From Bacteroidales bacterium (lineage in GTDB: Bacteria; Bacteroidota; Bacteroidia; Bacteroidales; P3), in contig JAIKVZ010000018.1 of the NCBI GenBank assembly GCA_024685285.1, positions 1-64,000 on the forward strand: 64,000 nucleotides of DNA, in the 5' to 3' direction. The translations under genes and the position numbers were made by a program. The notes under the pieces are model-generated. The model was not told where the DNA came from, did not search any database, and saw only the letters and a program-made list of their open reading frames with translations. This document shows positions 20,670 through 29,697 of the stretch, piece after piece (positions within the stretch are counted from its first letter, which is position 1; each line of letters starts with the position of its first letter).

Positions 20670-21809
20670 ATGAAAAAGACATTAGTAATATTGTTGGTCG
20701 CTGCATTTGCGACGGCAGCGCATGCGCAGCACCATAATGAAACCCCGACCCTGCCGACAGAGCGGACAGACAGCTACCTCATCGACTCGGTTTCAAGATC
20801 GGTAATGTTCAGCTCAACCTGCTATTTGGGTCGCACAATTACATATGGGAACAGCCTTAATGACTATGATATATCAGTTCGCCTCGACACTGCCCCTGAG
20901 GGCTTGACTATATACGGCATTGCCATAAGTGCCGTACATTATTAACCGGGTATGCAAGGCTATAATCCAACTCAACAAGAAGATTATTGTATAGATACCT
21001 CACGCGCCAACTGGCGCTAATATACATGCCTCTACAAGCAGATTGAGGACAGCATGGTATTGGTTGCAAAAGCGGCATACAACGTATTCGACGAGCCCGA
21101 CTATCTTCTGCCGCTGTACGAGACCTATTTCGACACCGCGTATTATGTAACCGATTCGTTCTATTACGGCACAACTCAAATCAACAATACATCAATAGTT
21201 ACGGAAACAGGCAGCCATCCAATTGGCCTTATGGTATTTTATATGTTTTTGAATGAGCCATTATTACCTTTTTACCCATACGCTCCATTAAAAGTCCGTT
21301 ATAATGGATATCTTTATTCAGAATATGGTGATATTAGGCCTGCGTCAGTAGCACTATATGATACAATTTTTTGGCTCGACCGTGGAAGTATTTTAAGTAG
21401 TAATATATATATCTTGTTCCCAATACTGTCGCCAGACCCTGCGCGGACAACGCCCACGCCGGTGGACACGGTGCGCAACTATTTCGATACCACGCAGGTT
21501 GTAGACCCCTCGCAAGGTGGCGACACAGCGCAGGCTGACACCATACCCGACGGCATTGTGTCGGCGAAGCTGCTGGAGAGGTATGTCAACGTCTATCCGT
21601 CGGTGACCGATGGGGGCACGGTAAGCGTGATGTCGTCGTTCCGCCTCGAGGCCGTCGAGGTGTACGACGCCGCTGGCCGCATGGTGAGCCGCCAGCCGGC
21701 CTCGGGATTGGTTGCGGTAGTCGACGCCTCGCAGCTCCCTGCAGGCGCTTACTTGCTCAATATCAAGACAGTATCCGGCACCGCCACCAAGAAATTGGTG
21801 ATACAATGA
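20670..21809 (+). pseudogene. T9SS-sorted secreted protein, interrupted by two in-frame stops
   Basis: The frame begins with a signal peptide (MKKTLVILLVAAFATAAHAQ) and ends with a T9SS type A sorting domain (strand EVYDAAGRM, LPAGAYLLNI, end TKKLVIQ). It is interrupted by TAA at 20943-20945 and TAA at 21018-21020. The sequence between and after the stops stays in the same frame and remains family-like (for example LYKQIEDSMVLVAKA after the second stop), so no frameshift is involved. With the stops read through it would be about 379 residues, close to the 374 of the intact paralogue at 4921. A short secreted fragment of 91 residues would be made at most. Two sequencing errors are possible but less likely than decay. 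Confidence 0.8.
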
Positions 21810-21822
21810 ACCCCTCCGAACA

Positions 21823-21838
21823 GCGGTTTTGTAACCGC
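21823..21838 (+). other. Small hairpin after the broken T9SS gene
   Basis: GCGGTT (21823-21828) pairs with AACCGC (21833-21838), 14 bases after the stop. Without a T-run it is only a weak terminator candidate. Confidence 0.35.
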
Positions 21839-21859
21839 GTGTAACACAGGGTATTGAAT

Positions 21860-21895
21860 GGGTTAGGTTCGGGTTAAGGTCGGGTTAGGTTCGGA
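21860..21895 (-). repeat. Convergent-gap repeat element, copy 3
   Basis: On the minus strand, TCCGA, CCCGA and CCCGA follow at 11-base spacing (spacers ACCTAA and CCTTAA) and end in ACCTAACCC. The head segment is missing. It lies between the T9SS pseudogene (plus) and the GroES-like gene (minus). Confidence 0.85.
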
Positions 21896-21937
21896 CAGGC
21901 CTGCTTGCAATGCGGTTTTTGGGCGGTCAAAAGCCGA

Positions 21938-21966
21938 CCAAAGCCCCTCGGCAAGGGGTGCTTTGG
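21938..21966 (-). terminator. Probable terminator of the GroES-like gene
   Basis: CCAAAGCCCCT pairs with AGGGGTGCTTTGG with a small bulge around a 5-base loop. It lies 22 bases beyond the stop of the minus-strand gene. No strong T-run follows. Confidence 0.5.
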
Positions 21967-21988
21967 CAGTGCAAAAGGCGTACTTGGA

Positions 21989-22345
21989 CTAAAATTCGTC
22001 GCGCTCGACTATCAGTATGGCGCTTTGCGGCACTATGAAATACTTCTCGCCACGGTACTTGATCTCGACGGCGCTCTTCTGCAAAAAGAGAGCCATGTCG
22101 CCCGGCTGCACCTGCAAGGGCAGGTATTTCACCTCTTGAGTCTCGCTTTTCCACTCCTCGCCATCGCTCGCTGTGGGCAGGGCGTAGCCGGGGCCGCATT
22201 TGAGTATGTAGCCCGACTGGATGTCCTCTTTGTCTTTGTATGTTGCTGGCAGGTAGAGGCCGCTCTGGGTGCGCTGCACTGCCGTGGCAGGCTTGATGAG
22301 CACGCGGTCGCCAATAACTATCAATTTATCAATATCGCTGGCCAT
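21989..22345 (-). CDS. Stand-alone GroES/Cpn10-like protein
   Basis: A 118-residue protein with the Cpn10 fold pattern: IVIGDRVLIKP at the N-terminus, GLYLPAT in the mobile-loop region, a central GYILKCGPGY strand, PGDMALFLQKSAVEIKYRGEKYFIV and a final ILIVERDEF. It differs from a canonical GroES by an insert (about residues 60-74) and by the absence of a neighbouring groL. Such lone GroES-family proteins occur in Bacteroidota with unknown role. The ATG at 22345 is chosen because it begins the fold; a TAATTTTG box lies 22 bases upstream. Confidence 0.8.
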   Translation of the reverse strand: MASDIDKLIVIGDRVLIKPATAVQRTQSGLYLPATYKDKEDIQSGYILKCGPGYALPTASDGEEWKSETQEVKYLPLQVQPGDMALFLQKSAVEIKYRGEKYFIVPQSAILIVERDEF

Positions 22346-22366
22346 AAGTCTGATTAAAATGCGCTG

Positions 22367-22374
22367 CAAAATTA
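22367..22374 (-). promoter_or_regulatory. -7 box of the GroES-like gene
   Basis: TAATTTTG on the minus strand, 22 bases before the start codon at 22345. Confidence 0.5.
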
Positions 22375-22429
22375 CAGCAAAAAATCGAAATACGCAAACA
22401 ATAAAAGTCAAAAATCTATAAAAGTTTCG

Positions 22430-22437
22430 TATATTTG
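22430..22437 (+). promoter_or_regulatory. -7 box directly before nrnA
   Basis: TATATTTG ends only 8 bases before the nrnA ATG. If this is the active box, the transcript begins within a base or two of the start codon and is leaderless or nearly so. Confidence 0.5.
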
Positions 22438-22445
22438 CATTCGCT

Positions 22446-23501
22446 ATGCAATCCGCAGAATGCTATAACGCATTGTCGGCCAGTCAGAAACCGCAATTCA
22501 GCCCTGCCGTTACGGGTTGGATTGGCAGTTTGTTGGCCGTAAGCAAAAAGGTGGCGTTGGTGGCGCACACCAATGCCGACGGCGACGCCGTGGGGGCAAT
22601 AACAGCCTTCGGCTCGGTGCTCGGCAGGCAATATCCGGGGCTGCAGGTCACCCTAATGCTGCCCGACGGCTGCCCGGCCCAGTACGGATGGATGCCGCTG
22701 GCCGACCGCATACTGAACGGACAGACCCAGAACGCGCAATGCTGCCAGGCGATGGCCGAGGCCGACCTGATTGTGGCCATGGACCTCAGCGCACCGTCGC
22801 GCATGGCCATGCTGGCTCAGGCCTTCACCGACTCTAAAGCCGCCAAGCTGCTCATCGACCACCACCATGACCCCGAGCGTGAGGCATTCTCGATGGTGGT
22901 GTCTGACTACTCGATTTCGAGCACCTGCGAGCTCACCCTGTGGCTCGTCGACGCCCTGCTGGGCCCCGAAGCCATAGACGCAGAGGCCGCCACCTGCCTT
23001 TACGTGGGGCTGCGCACCGATACCGGCGGTTTTGCCTACAGCAACACCCAGCCCTCGCTCTATATGGCCACGGCGCAGTTGGTGGCCTCAGGCATTGACC
23101 CGGCCGAAATCAACAACCGCATACTCAACACTTTCAGCGAGCAGCGGCTGCGTTTCTACGGCCACGCCATCAGCAACTGCCTCACAGTGATGAGGGAACA
23201 GGGCTTTGCCTACTTTACCATATCGCTTGCCGACCAGAGGCGTTTCGGCATCACAGCCGAAGATATGGACGGCCTTGTGAATTACACCCTGCTGATGGCC
23301 GACATTGAGTGCGGCGCGCTGGTGCGCGAAGAGGAGAACCGCTGCAAAGTGTCGCTGCGCTCGAAATACACCACCAATGTCAACCGCATGGCTGCCGACC
23401 TGTTTGGCGGCGGAGGCCACACCAAGGCCGCCGGGGCCACCTCCACCCTACCCCTCCAGGCTACCGTCGATGCTGTGGTAAACTACATTTTGAACCGATG
23501 A
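22446..23501 (+). CDS. nrnA: DHH-family phosphoesterase, NrnA-like oligoribonuclease/pAp phosphatase
   Basis: A 351-residue protein of the DHH/DHHA1 family. Metal ligands are seen in AHTNADGDA (His41, Asp45, Asp47), MDLS (Asp112) and the IDHHHDP motif (Asp138, His139, His140). The DHHA1 domain ends with GGGGHTKAAGA near residue 325. NrnA degrades short RNAs and dephosphorylates 3'-phosphoadenosine 5'-phosphate in the cytoplasm. It is the first gene of a plus-strand operon and overlaps the next by four bases. Confidence 0.92.
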   Translation: MQSAECYNALSASQKPQFSPAVTGWIGSLLAVSKKVALVAHTNADGDAVGAITAFGSVLGRQYPGLQVTLMLPDGCPAQYGWMPLADRILNGQTQNAQCCQAMAEADLIVAMDLSAPSRMAMLAQAFTDSKAAKLLIDHHHDPEREAFSMVVSDYSISSTCELTLWLVDALLGPEAIDAEAATCLYVGLRTDTGGFAYSNTQPSLYMATAQLVASGIDPAEINNRILNTFSEQRLRFYGHAISNCLTVMREQGFAYFTISLADQRRFGITAEDMDGLVNYTLLMADIECGALVREEENRCKVSLRSKYTTNVNRMAADLFGGGGHTKAAGATSTLPLQATVDAVVNYILNR

Positions 23502-24016
23502 AGAATGCGCTCATAATCCTGACTGCGTGCCTGATGGCTTTCGCCACCGCCTCGTGCCACCGAGCCAAGGTGATTGACATTGACACACAGCCTCAGAATA
23601 CGCTGAAGGAGAATATGATAAACGCAAACCGCTATATGGCCAAAAGCGAGGAGCAACAGATAGAGAGCTATGTGCAGCGCCGCTCGTGGCCTGTGACCAC
23701 ACTTGGCAGTGGAGTGCGGGTGTGGGAGACCGACCGCGGTTCGGGGCGCGCTATCGACTATGAGGACACCGTGAGCCTCACCTACCGCCTCGAAGCCATC
23801 AATGGTGTCGTAATCTATGAGCAACAACAAGAGACCTTTGTGGCTGGACGTAACCAGACTGTGCGCGGTTTGGACGCAGCTGTGCGCCACCTGCACTACG
23901 GCAGCCGCGCCCGTGTGATTCTGCCCTCGGAACAGGCCTACGGCGTGGCCGGCGACGGCGACCGCGTACCCACCAGGGCCATACTTATATACGACCTGAA
24001 AATAGACAATAAATGA
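23498..24016 (+). CDS. FKBP-type peptidyl-prolyl isomerase lipoprotein
   Basis: A 172-residue lipoprotein (lipobox TASC, Cys20) with one FKBP domain in the C-terminal half: strand VSLTYRLEAINGVVIYEQ, VRGLDAAVRHLHYGSRARVILPSEQAYGV and a terminal ILIYDLKI strand. It is related to the GldI-like FKBP lipoproteins of Bacteroidota, which assist folding in the periplasm or at the membrane. The ATG at 23498 overlaps the nrnA stop (ATGA). Several usual FKBP active-site residues are not obvious, so isomerase activity is uncertain. Confidence 0.85.
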   Translation: MKNALIILTACLMAFATASCHRAKVIDIDTQPQNTLKENMINANRYMAKSEEQQIESYVQRRSWPVTTLGSGVRVWETDRGSGRAIDYEDTVSLTYRLEAINGVVIYEQQQETFVAGRNQTVRGLDAAVRHLHYGSRARVILPSEQAYGVAGDGDRVPTRAILIYDLKIDNK

Positions 24017-24036
24017 ACATAAACAACAATAAACAA

Positions 24037-24960
24037 ATGAAAAACACATTAAAAACAGCGGCTCTTCTCTTAGCCGCAGCCACGCTCTTTGCAGCCTGCA
24101 ACCACAGCGACCTCAAAGGCTTCAAGAAAACCAACTCGGGTTTGCACTACAAATTCGAGAAAATGAACAAAACCGGCGAGCAGCCCAAAGAGGGTGATGT
24201 GCTAGTGGGCGAAATGACCTTCCGTTTCGACACCGTCGAGGTGTACAGCAATGTGGGTCATCCCAACCGCATTCTGATGGTGCAGGAAAATGGCACCTTC
24301 CCCGGTGACATCAACGACGGTCTCAAGATGATGCATGTGGGCGACCATGCCATCTTTGCTGTCAACGCCGACTCGGTGGCACGTTACATTGGACCCAACC
24401 AGATGCCCCCTTATTACAAGGAAGGCGCTGGCATGATGCTCTACTACGACATTGATCTGCAAGACATTGTAACCAAAGAGGAACTGGCCGAAGAACAAGC
24501 CAACTTCATCGAGGAGATGCAGCGTCGTCAGGCCGCCGAGCCCGAGTTGATTGCCAACTACGTAAAGGACAACAACATCACCGTCAAGCCCAACGCCGAC
24601 GGTTTGTACAAAATTGTGCGCAAGGCCGGCAAGGGTCCCCGTGTGGCCGTTGGCAAGAAAGTGGCCATCAACTACACCGGACGTCTGCTCGACGGCACCA
24701 TGTTCGACTCGAGTGTTGAGCAGGATGCCAAGGACGGCGGCATCTACAACGCTCAGCGCCCCTATGAGCCCCTCACCTACACCGTAGGCCAAATGCAACT
24801 CATCAAGGGTTGGGAAGACGGTATCATGGGCGAAGCACAAGGCAGCGAACTCACACTCATTATACCTTCGGCCCTTGGCTACGGCTCGCGCGGTGCCGGC
24901 AACGAGATTCCCTCGTTCTCGCCGCTTGTGTTCGACATCTCGATAGTTTCTGTGCAATGA
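24037..24960 (+). CDS. FKBP-type peptidyl-prolyl isomerase lipoprotein (two FKBP-like domains)
   Basis: A 307-residue lipoprotein (lipobox FAAC). Residues about 30-150 form a diverged FKBP-like domain (GEMTFRFDTVEVY, GLKMMHVGDHAIFAV). Residues about 180-307 form a canonical one (VAINYTGRLLDGTMFDSS, LIKGWEDGIMGE, SALGYGSRGAG, LVFDISIV), which is likely the active isomerase. The ATG at 24037 gives the compact signal peptide; the in-frame ATG at 24013 overlaps the previous stop (ATGA) and could also be used. It is followed by adk with a four-base overlap. Confidence 0.9.
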   Translation: MKNTLKTAALLLAAATLFAACNHSDLKGFKKTNSGLHYKFEKMNKTGEQPKEGDVLVGEMTFRFDTVEVYSNVGHPNRILMVQENGTFPGDINDGLKMMHVGDHAIFAVNADSVARYIGPNQMPPYYKEGAGMMLYYDIDLQDIVTKEELAEEQANFIEEMQRRQAAEPELIANYVKDNNITVKPNADGLYKIVRKAGKGPRVAVGKKVAINYTGRLLDGTMFDSSVEQDAKDGGIYNAQRPYEPLTYTVGQMQLIKGWEDGIMGEAQGSELTLIIPSALGYGSRGAGNEIPSFSPLVFDISIVSVQ

Positions 24961-25520
24961 TGAACATAGTGATTTTTGGAGCCCCAGGCGCAGGCAAGGG
25001 AACGCAAAGCGATTTCATCGTTGAACGTTTTGGTCTCACCCACATCTCAACCGGTGACCTCCTGCGCAAAGAGATTGCCGACCATACTGCCCTTGGTCAG
25101 CGCATAAAATCTATCATGGATGCCGGCCACTTGGTGAGCGACGACATTGTGGTGGAGATGATAGACAAGGCTATTGCCGCCGACACCAAAGGCATACTTT
25201 TCGATGGCTTTCCGCGCAATGTGGCTCAAGCCGAGACGTTGGACAAACTGCTTGCCAAACACGGCCGCTCAATTACCTGTATGGTACAGCTCGAAGTGCC
25301 ACGTGAAGAACTTGTGCGCCGCATACTTGAGCGTGCAAAGATTAGCGGCCGCACCGATGATAATGAGCAGACCGTGAAAGGCCGCCTTGAAGAGTATGAC
25401 AACAAGACCAAGCCCGTGGCCGACTACTACGCCAAACAAGGTAAGAGGTTGGTTATAAATGGTCTGGGCGATATCAAGGAGATTGCCTCCAACATTATTT
25501 CGCAAATAGAAAAACTCTAA
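24957..25520 (+). CDS. adk: Adenylate kinase
   Basis: A 187-residue adenylate kinase that interconverts AMP, ADP and ATP. It has the P-loop [10 protein letters not shown] at residues 8-17, STGDLLR, the FDGFPRN motif and [13 protein letters not shown] near the LID. It is the short-LID form, without a zinc-binding insertion. Two ATGs in a row (24957, 24960) can serve as start; the first overlaps the preceding stop. Confidence 0.96.
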   Translation: MMNIVIFGAPGAGKGTQSDFIVERFGLTHISTGDLLRKEIADHTALGQRIKSIMDAGHLVSDDIVVEMIDKAIAADTKGILFDGFPRNVAQAETLDKLLAKHGRSITCMVQLEVPREELVRRILERAKISGRTDDNEQTVKGRLEEYDNKTKPVADYYAKQGKRLVINGLGDIKEIASNIISQIEKL

Positions 25521-25527
25521 AACCACG

Positions 25528-26517
25528 GTGACAAGCAACTTCGTCGACTACGTAAAGATATTTGTCCGCTCTGGGAAAGGTGGTGCCGGTTCGGCCCACC
25601 TTCTCAGGGTTAAATACAATGCCAAAGCCGGTCCCGACGGGGGCGATGGCGGTCGCGGCGGACACGTGATATTGCGCGGCAATAGCCAACGGTGGACCCT
25701 CCTCCACCTAAAATACACCAAACATGTCTTTGCCGAGAACGGACAAAACGGCGGTGAAAACCTGTGCACCGGACGAGAAGGCAAAGACCAAATCATCGAG
25801 GTACCGCTGGGCTGTGTCTGTCGTGATGCCGAAACCGGTGAAGTGCTCGGCGAAGTTACACAAGACGGCCAGACCGTCGTTATTGCTCGCGGTGGAAGAG
25901 GCGGGCTCGGCAACGACCATTTCAAATCAGCAACAAATCAAACACCTCGCTATGCCCAACCTGGCGAGCCTGCTGTGGAGCGCTGGGTGGTTATTGAACT
26001 CAAAATGCTGGCCGATGTTGGTCTTGTTGGATTTCCCAACGCCGGCAAATCAACCCTCCTCAGCGCCATCAGTGCAGCCCGTCCAGAGATAGCCGATTAT
26101 CCCTTCACAACTATCGTGCCAAACCTCGGCATTGTGAGTTATCATGACAATATGTCATTCTGCATGGCAGACATTCCGGGCATAATAGAAGGTGCCAGTG
26201 AAGGCAAAGGGCTCGGCCTCAGGTTCCTGCGCCATATTGAGCGCAATTCGGTGCTGCTATTTATGGTCAGTTGTGAGCAGTTGGAGATTGCCAAAGAATA
26301 TCACATACTGCTGAACGAGTTGCGTAAGTACAACCCCGAGTTGCTTGACAAGCAACGCATTCTTGCTGTGACAAAATGTGACATGATGGACGAGACCATG
26401 CTCAAGCAGCTGCGCCGCCATCTGCCAAAGGGTGTTGACAGCATTTTCATCAGTTCGGTGACAGGCATGAATATCAGCGAGCTGAAAGACAAGATTGTAG
26501 CTATATTAAACCAATAG
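25528..26517 (+). CDS. obg: Obg family GTPase
   Basis: A 329-residue ribosome-associated GTPase. The glycine-rich Obg fold (about 1-158, [21 protein letters not shown]) is followed by the G domain with Walker [10 protein letters not shown] at 168-176, switch [18 protein letters not shown] and TKCD. There is no C-terminal OCT extension. The start codon is GTG at 25528, since no ATG lies before the conserved FVDYVKIFV. It follows adk by 7 bases and precedes the PAP2 gene by 4. Confidence 0.95.
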   Translation: MTSNFVDYVKIFVRSGKGGAGSAHLLRVKYNAKAGPDGGDGGRGGHVILRGNSQRWTLLHLKYTKHVFAENGQNGGENLCTGREGKDQIIEVPLGCVCRDAETGEVLGEVTQDGQTVVIARGGRGGLGNDHFKSATNQTPRYAQPGEPAVERWVVIELKMLADVGLVGFPNAGKSTLLSAISAARPEIADYPFTTIVPNLGIVSYHDNMSFCMADIPGIIEGASEGKGLGLRFLRHIERNSVLLFMVSCEQLEIAKEYHILLNELRKYNPELLDKQRILAVTKCDMMDETMLKQLRRHLPKGVDSIFISSVTGMNISELKDKIVAILNQ

Positions 26518-26521
26518 TGCA

Positions 26522-27106
26522 ATGGAACAACTGCTGCAGTTCGACACTCGACTGTTCCGCCTCGTCAACGGCAATAACGCTTCGTGGCTCGACTGGCCTA
26601 TGTGGGTACTGAGTCAGCACGCATCATGGGCTGTTGTCCTGGTAGCTGTTTTCCTGCTCGTTATTTTGCGTTACGACCGTCGACGCTGGTGGCTGCCGGT
26701 TATTGCAGTTATACTCTGTTTTCTGTTTGCAGACCAAATATCGGTCCACCTTTTTAAAGACCTCTTCGCCCGTCCGCGTCCGTGCCACGTGCTTAGTGAT
26801 GTCAATATGTTCCGCACCGGCTGCGGCGGTCAGTACGGCTTTGTGTCGTCGCACGCCGCCAACGCTTTTGCTATAGCCGTATTTTTGATATTGCGCTACA
26901 CAAAGCGTCTAAAACGGTCGTGGGTGCTCAGCGCGGTAATACTTGTTTGGGCTATGCTTATCTGCTACAGCCGCGTCTACCTTGGCAAGCACTATCCTGG
27001 CGACGTGGTATGCGGAGCCCTTGTCGGTGCCGTCATCGGGTGGCTTGTATGGACAGTCTCGGAAAATATAGAATGTCGTATCGAGAAAAAAATTGCGCAA
27101 AAATGA
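26522..27106 (+). CDS. PAP2 family membrane phosphatase
   Basis: A 194-residue membrane protein with about five helices and the three PAP2 phosphatase motifs: KDLFARPRP, SSHAANAFA (PSGH replaced by SSHA) and SRVYLGKHYPGDV. Enzymes of this type dephosphorylate undecaprenyl pyrophosphate, phosphatidylglycerol phosphate or lipid A; the substrate here is not known. It is the last gene before the hairpin at 27170. Confidence 0.9.
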   Translation: MEQLLQFDTRLFRLVNGNNASWLDWPMWVLSQHASWAVVLVAVFLLVILRYDRRRWWLPVIAVILCFLFADQISVHLFKDLFARPRPCHVLSDVNMFRTGCGGQYGFVSSHAANAFAIAVFLILRYTKRLKRSWVLSAVILVWAMLICYSRVYLGKHYPGDVVCGALVGAVIGWLVWTVSENIECRIEKKIAQK

Positions 27107-27169
27107 AACAAAATTGCACTTATTGCGTAAAACAAAGCGTGCTTACTTATTTCAAAAGATGTATTTAAG

Positions 27170-27205
27170 AATAAGACGTCTCTCTATTGAGGCGTCTTAT
27201 TTTAT
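27170..27205 (+). terminator. Terminator between PAP2 and cvpA genes
   Basis: AATAAGACG pairs with CGTCTTATT around a loop of about 13 bases and is followed by TTTATA. It separates the nrnA-PAP2 run from the cvpA run. Confidence 0.75.
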
Positions 27206-27213
27206 ATAGTGAT

Positions 27214-27714
27214 ATGAACATACTCGACATAATACTCTCAGTACCGCTAATCTATTTTATTTACAAAGGTTGGCGTCGAGGTCTTATCTTTGAACTCGGA
27301 GCTTTGGTGGGCATTATTGCTGGCATTTGGGCAGCCACACATCTCTCTCAGTTGGTGGCCGAGTGGCTCAAACTCGAAGGCGAGAACGCCATTCTTATTG
27401 CATTTTTCATCACATTTGTCGGCACGGTGGTACTTGCGTTCTTCTTGGGCAAATGCCTTGAAGGTATAGTCAAATTGGTACACGCTGGCATACTCAATAA
27501 GGTCGCCGGAGCATTGCTGGGTATGGCCAAATGTTTGTGTGTGCTGGCGGTTATACTCAACCTACTACTCATGGTCGACCGCCACCAGATTATAATCAAC
27601 CAAGAAACGAGACAGAAGAGCCTTCTGTTCAAGCCAGTGCACAAAACCGGAAATAAACTTACTGCCGACTTGAAACAGTATATAAGTACCCATTACAAAG
27701 ACATTAAGAAATGA
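27214..27714 (+). CDS. CvpA family membrane protein
   Basis: A 166-residue protein with four predicted helices and the CvpA N-terminal pattern DIILSVPLIYFIYKGWRRGL. CvpA was found through colicin V production in E. coli and is linked to membrane integrity; the exact role is unclear. The ATG at 27214 follows the terminator hairpin. Its stop overlaps the dus start (ATGA). Confidence 0.85.
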   Translation: MNILDIILSVPLIYFIYKGWRRGLIFELGALVGIIAGIWAATHLSQLVAEWLKLEGENAILIAFFITFVGTVVLAFFLGKCLEGIVKLVHAGILNKVAGALLGMAKCLCVLAVILNLLLMVDRHQIIINQETRQKSLLFKPVHKTGNKLTADLKQYISTHYKDIKK

Positions 27715-28646
27715 TTCTGGCTCCGATGCAAGGTTTGACGGAGGTACTCTTCCGACGCGTCTTCTACCGCCATTTCGCGGGGCTTTTCAATTATGCTGTG
27801 GCACCATTTGTATCGTTGACCCACGGCAACCTTGCCGATGCCACAAAGAAGATTGACGATTTGCTACCCGATGCCAACCGAGACTCAATGCCCGTTGTGC
27901 CACAGATTTTGGGCAAGGAACCGACCGAGTTCGTTGAATTGGCTAACAGGTTATGTGACCTTGGCTACACTGAAATTAACTGGAATCTGGGGTGCCCTAT
28001 GCGCAAGGTGGCGGCAAAGCATCGCGGAAGCGGTATGCTCCCCTACCCTGACGAGTTGCGTCACGTATTAGATCAGGTGGTGCCAGCAATACGGGTGTCT
28101 CTGAGTATAAAAATGAGGCTCGGATTAACAAACCGCGATGAAATATTCGCATTAGTGCCAATACTTAACGATTACCCAATAGCCAACGTCACGATACATC
28201 CACGCATTGGCCGTCAACAATACACAGGGCACGTCGACCTTGAAACTTTTGCACGTGTCAAGCCGTTATTAAAGCACTCTGTAATATACAACGGCGACAT
28301 TACCACACTCGAGGAATACAAAACAATCGTCGGCCGTTTTACAGATCTATTCGATGTGATGATTGGACGAGGAATACTTTACGACCCGACATTGCCGTTA
28401 CAGATAAAACAAAACCGGAAATTTTCGGCCGAAGAAAAAAAGTTATCAACAACTACGTTCATTGCCGACCTTATCAACGAGATTGACCGCAGACTCCCCA
28501 CAGACGAGGCTAAATTGCGCAAAACCAAAGAGTACTGGTGCCTAATCAGCCGCTCGTTACCCATTACAGAGCAGCAGGCAAGGTCAGTTTTGCACGCCAC
28601 AACGCTGGCCGAAACACAACAACTTATTTTTAACTTCATACAATAA
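27711..28646 (+). CDS. dus: tRNA-dihydrouridine synthase
   Basis: A 311-residue flavin enzyme that reduces uridine in tRNA D-loops. It has the N-terminal LAPMQGLTEVLFRRVF, the catalytic Cys95 in NLGCPMRKV, SIKMRLGL and the NGDI/MIGRG flavin-binding strands. It belongs to the DusA/B/C family; the exact target uridine is not evident. Confidence 0.93.
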   Translation: MILAPMQGLTEVLFRRVFYRHFAGLFNYAVAPFVSLTHGNLADATKKIDDLLPDANRDSMPVVPQILGKEPTEFVELANRLCDLGYTEINWNLGCPMRKVAAKHRGSGMLPYPDELRHVLDQVVPAIRVSLSIKMRLGLTNRDEIFALVPILNDYPIANVTIHPRIGRQQYTGHVDLETFARVKPLLKHSVIYNGDITTLEEYKTIVGRFTDLFDVMIGRGILYDPTLPLQIKQNRKFSAEEKKLSTTTFIADLINEIDRRLPTDEAKLRKTKEYWCLISRSLPITEQQARSVLHATTLAETQQLIFNFIQ

Positions 28647-28682
28647 ATTTGCATTTTTTACGTAATAGATAGAAATATGTAT

Positions 28683-29675
28683 ATGAAACGGCTTACCATC
28701 ATACTCATTGTTCTGGTTTCGTTAGTTGTGCCAACAGCCTGCCACCACAAAGTGGATATGTCGAAACTTGACCCTGACGATGCGCTGCAGCAGCTTGATA
28801 TTCAGATACATCGTCATCCTAAGGACGCTTCGCTCTATTATGCCCGTGCCGAGATATTGATGAGCCAAAGCAAAGCCAATGAGGCTATAGCCGACCTAAA
28901 TATGGCTGTCTCACTTGACGACTCGCAAACTAAATACTATATGCTCCTTGCCGATGCCCAGTTTGCCAACGGCAATGTCGAACAGAGCTACAAAGCCTTG
29001 TCGCGCGCCAATGAGTTGGATCCAGATAACAAGGATATATATCTGAAAATGGGCGAGATAACGTTCTACAGTCGCGACTACGACCGCTCGCTCGACCACC
29101 TGAATGCCGTGACGAAAACCGACCCCGACAATCGCACGGCACTATTCATGAAGAGTTTTATATACAAGGAAAAGGGCGACACTGCCAACGCCGTGCTCCT
29201 GCTGCGCAAGGTGTGCGACCTCTACCCCGACTACGCTCCGGCTTATGAAGAGCTTGGAGTACTTTACGCCACACGCCTCAATCCATTAGCCGCCGATTAT
29301 CTGAACACCGCCATAACCCTTGAGCCAACCAATACCAACGCCCTCTATGCCCTGGCTATGTACCATCAAGAACGAGAAGAGATGCAGGCCGCCGAGGAAC
29401 TGTATGTCAAAATGCTCGATATTGACGACCGTAACCCCAATGCATGGCACAACCGCGGATATATTGAGATGATGTACTACGACGACTATGAGCACGCTGT
29501 GGAGTACTTTACACGTGCTTTAGACGCCGACCCCTCATACATCGAGGCCTTGCTGAACAGGGCTCTCGCCTTTAAATTGATTGGTGACAAAAGCCGCGCA
29601 CGTGCCGACTATGAGGCCGCATTAGCCATCGACCCCCATTGCCAGCCTGCAATAGATGGCCTTAAAAGAATATAG
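28683..29675 (+). CDS. TPR-repeat lipoprotein
   Basis: A 330-residue lipoprotein (lipobox PTAC, Cys20) with eight or so TPR motifs, recognisable from repeats such as ASLYYARAEILMSQSKANEAIADL and EALLNRALAFKLIGDKSRA written here in part. It would be a periplasmic-side or outer-membrane scaffold. ATG 28683 begins a normal lipoprotein signal; an ATG two codons earlier is also possible. The function is unknown. Confidence 0.85.
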   Translation: MKRLTIILIVLVSLVVPTACHHKVDMSKLDPDDALQQLDIQIHRHPKDASLYYARAEILMSQSKANEAIADLNMAVSLDDSQTKYYMLLADAQFANGNVEQSYKALSRANELDPDNKDIYLKMGEITFYSRDYDRSLDHLNAVTKTDPDNRTALFMKSFIYKEKGDTANAVLLLRKVCDLYPDYAPAYEELGVLYATRLNPLAADYLNTAITLEPTNTNALYALAMYHQEREEMQAAEELYVKMLDIDDRNPNAWHNRGYIEMMYYDDYEHAVEYFTRALDADPSYIEALLNRALAFKLIGDKSRARADYEAALAIDPHCQPAIDGLKRI

Positions 29676-29697
29676 GAACATTTAAATACACATAACA

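Noticed and set aside
20943-21020. Stop-codon recoding in the T9SS gene at 20670
   Set aside because: TAA ends many other genes here and the two stops have no special context; decay is simpler.
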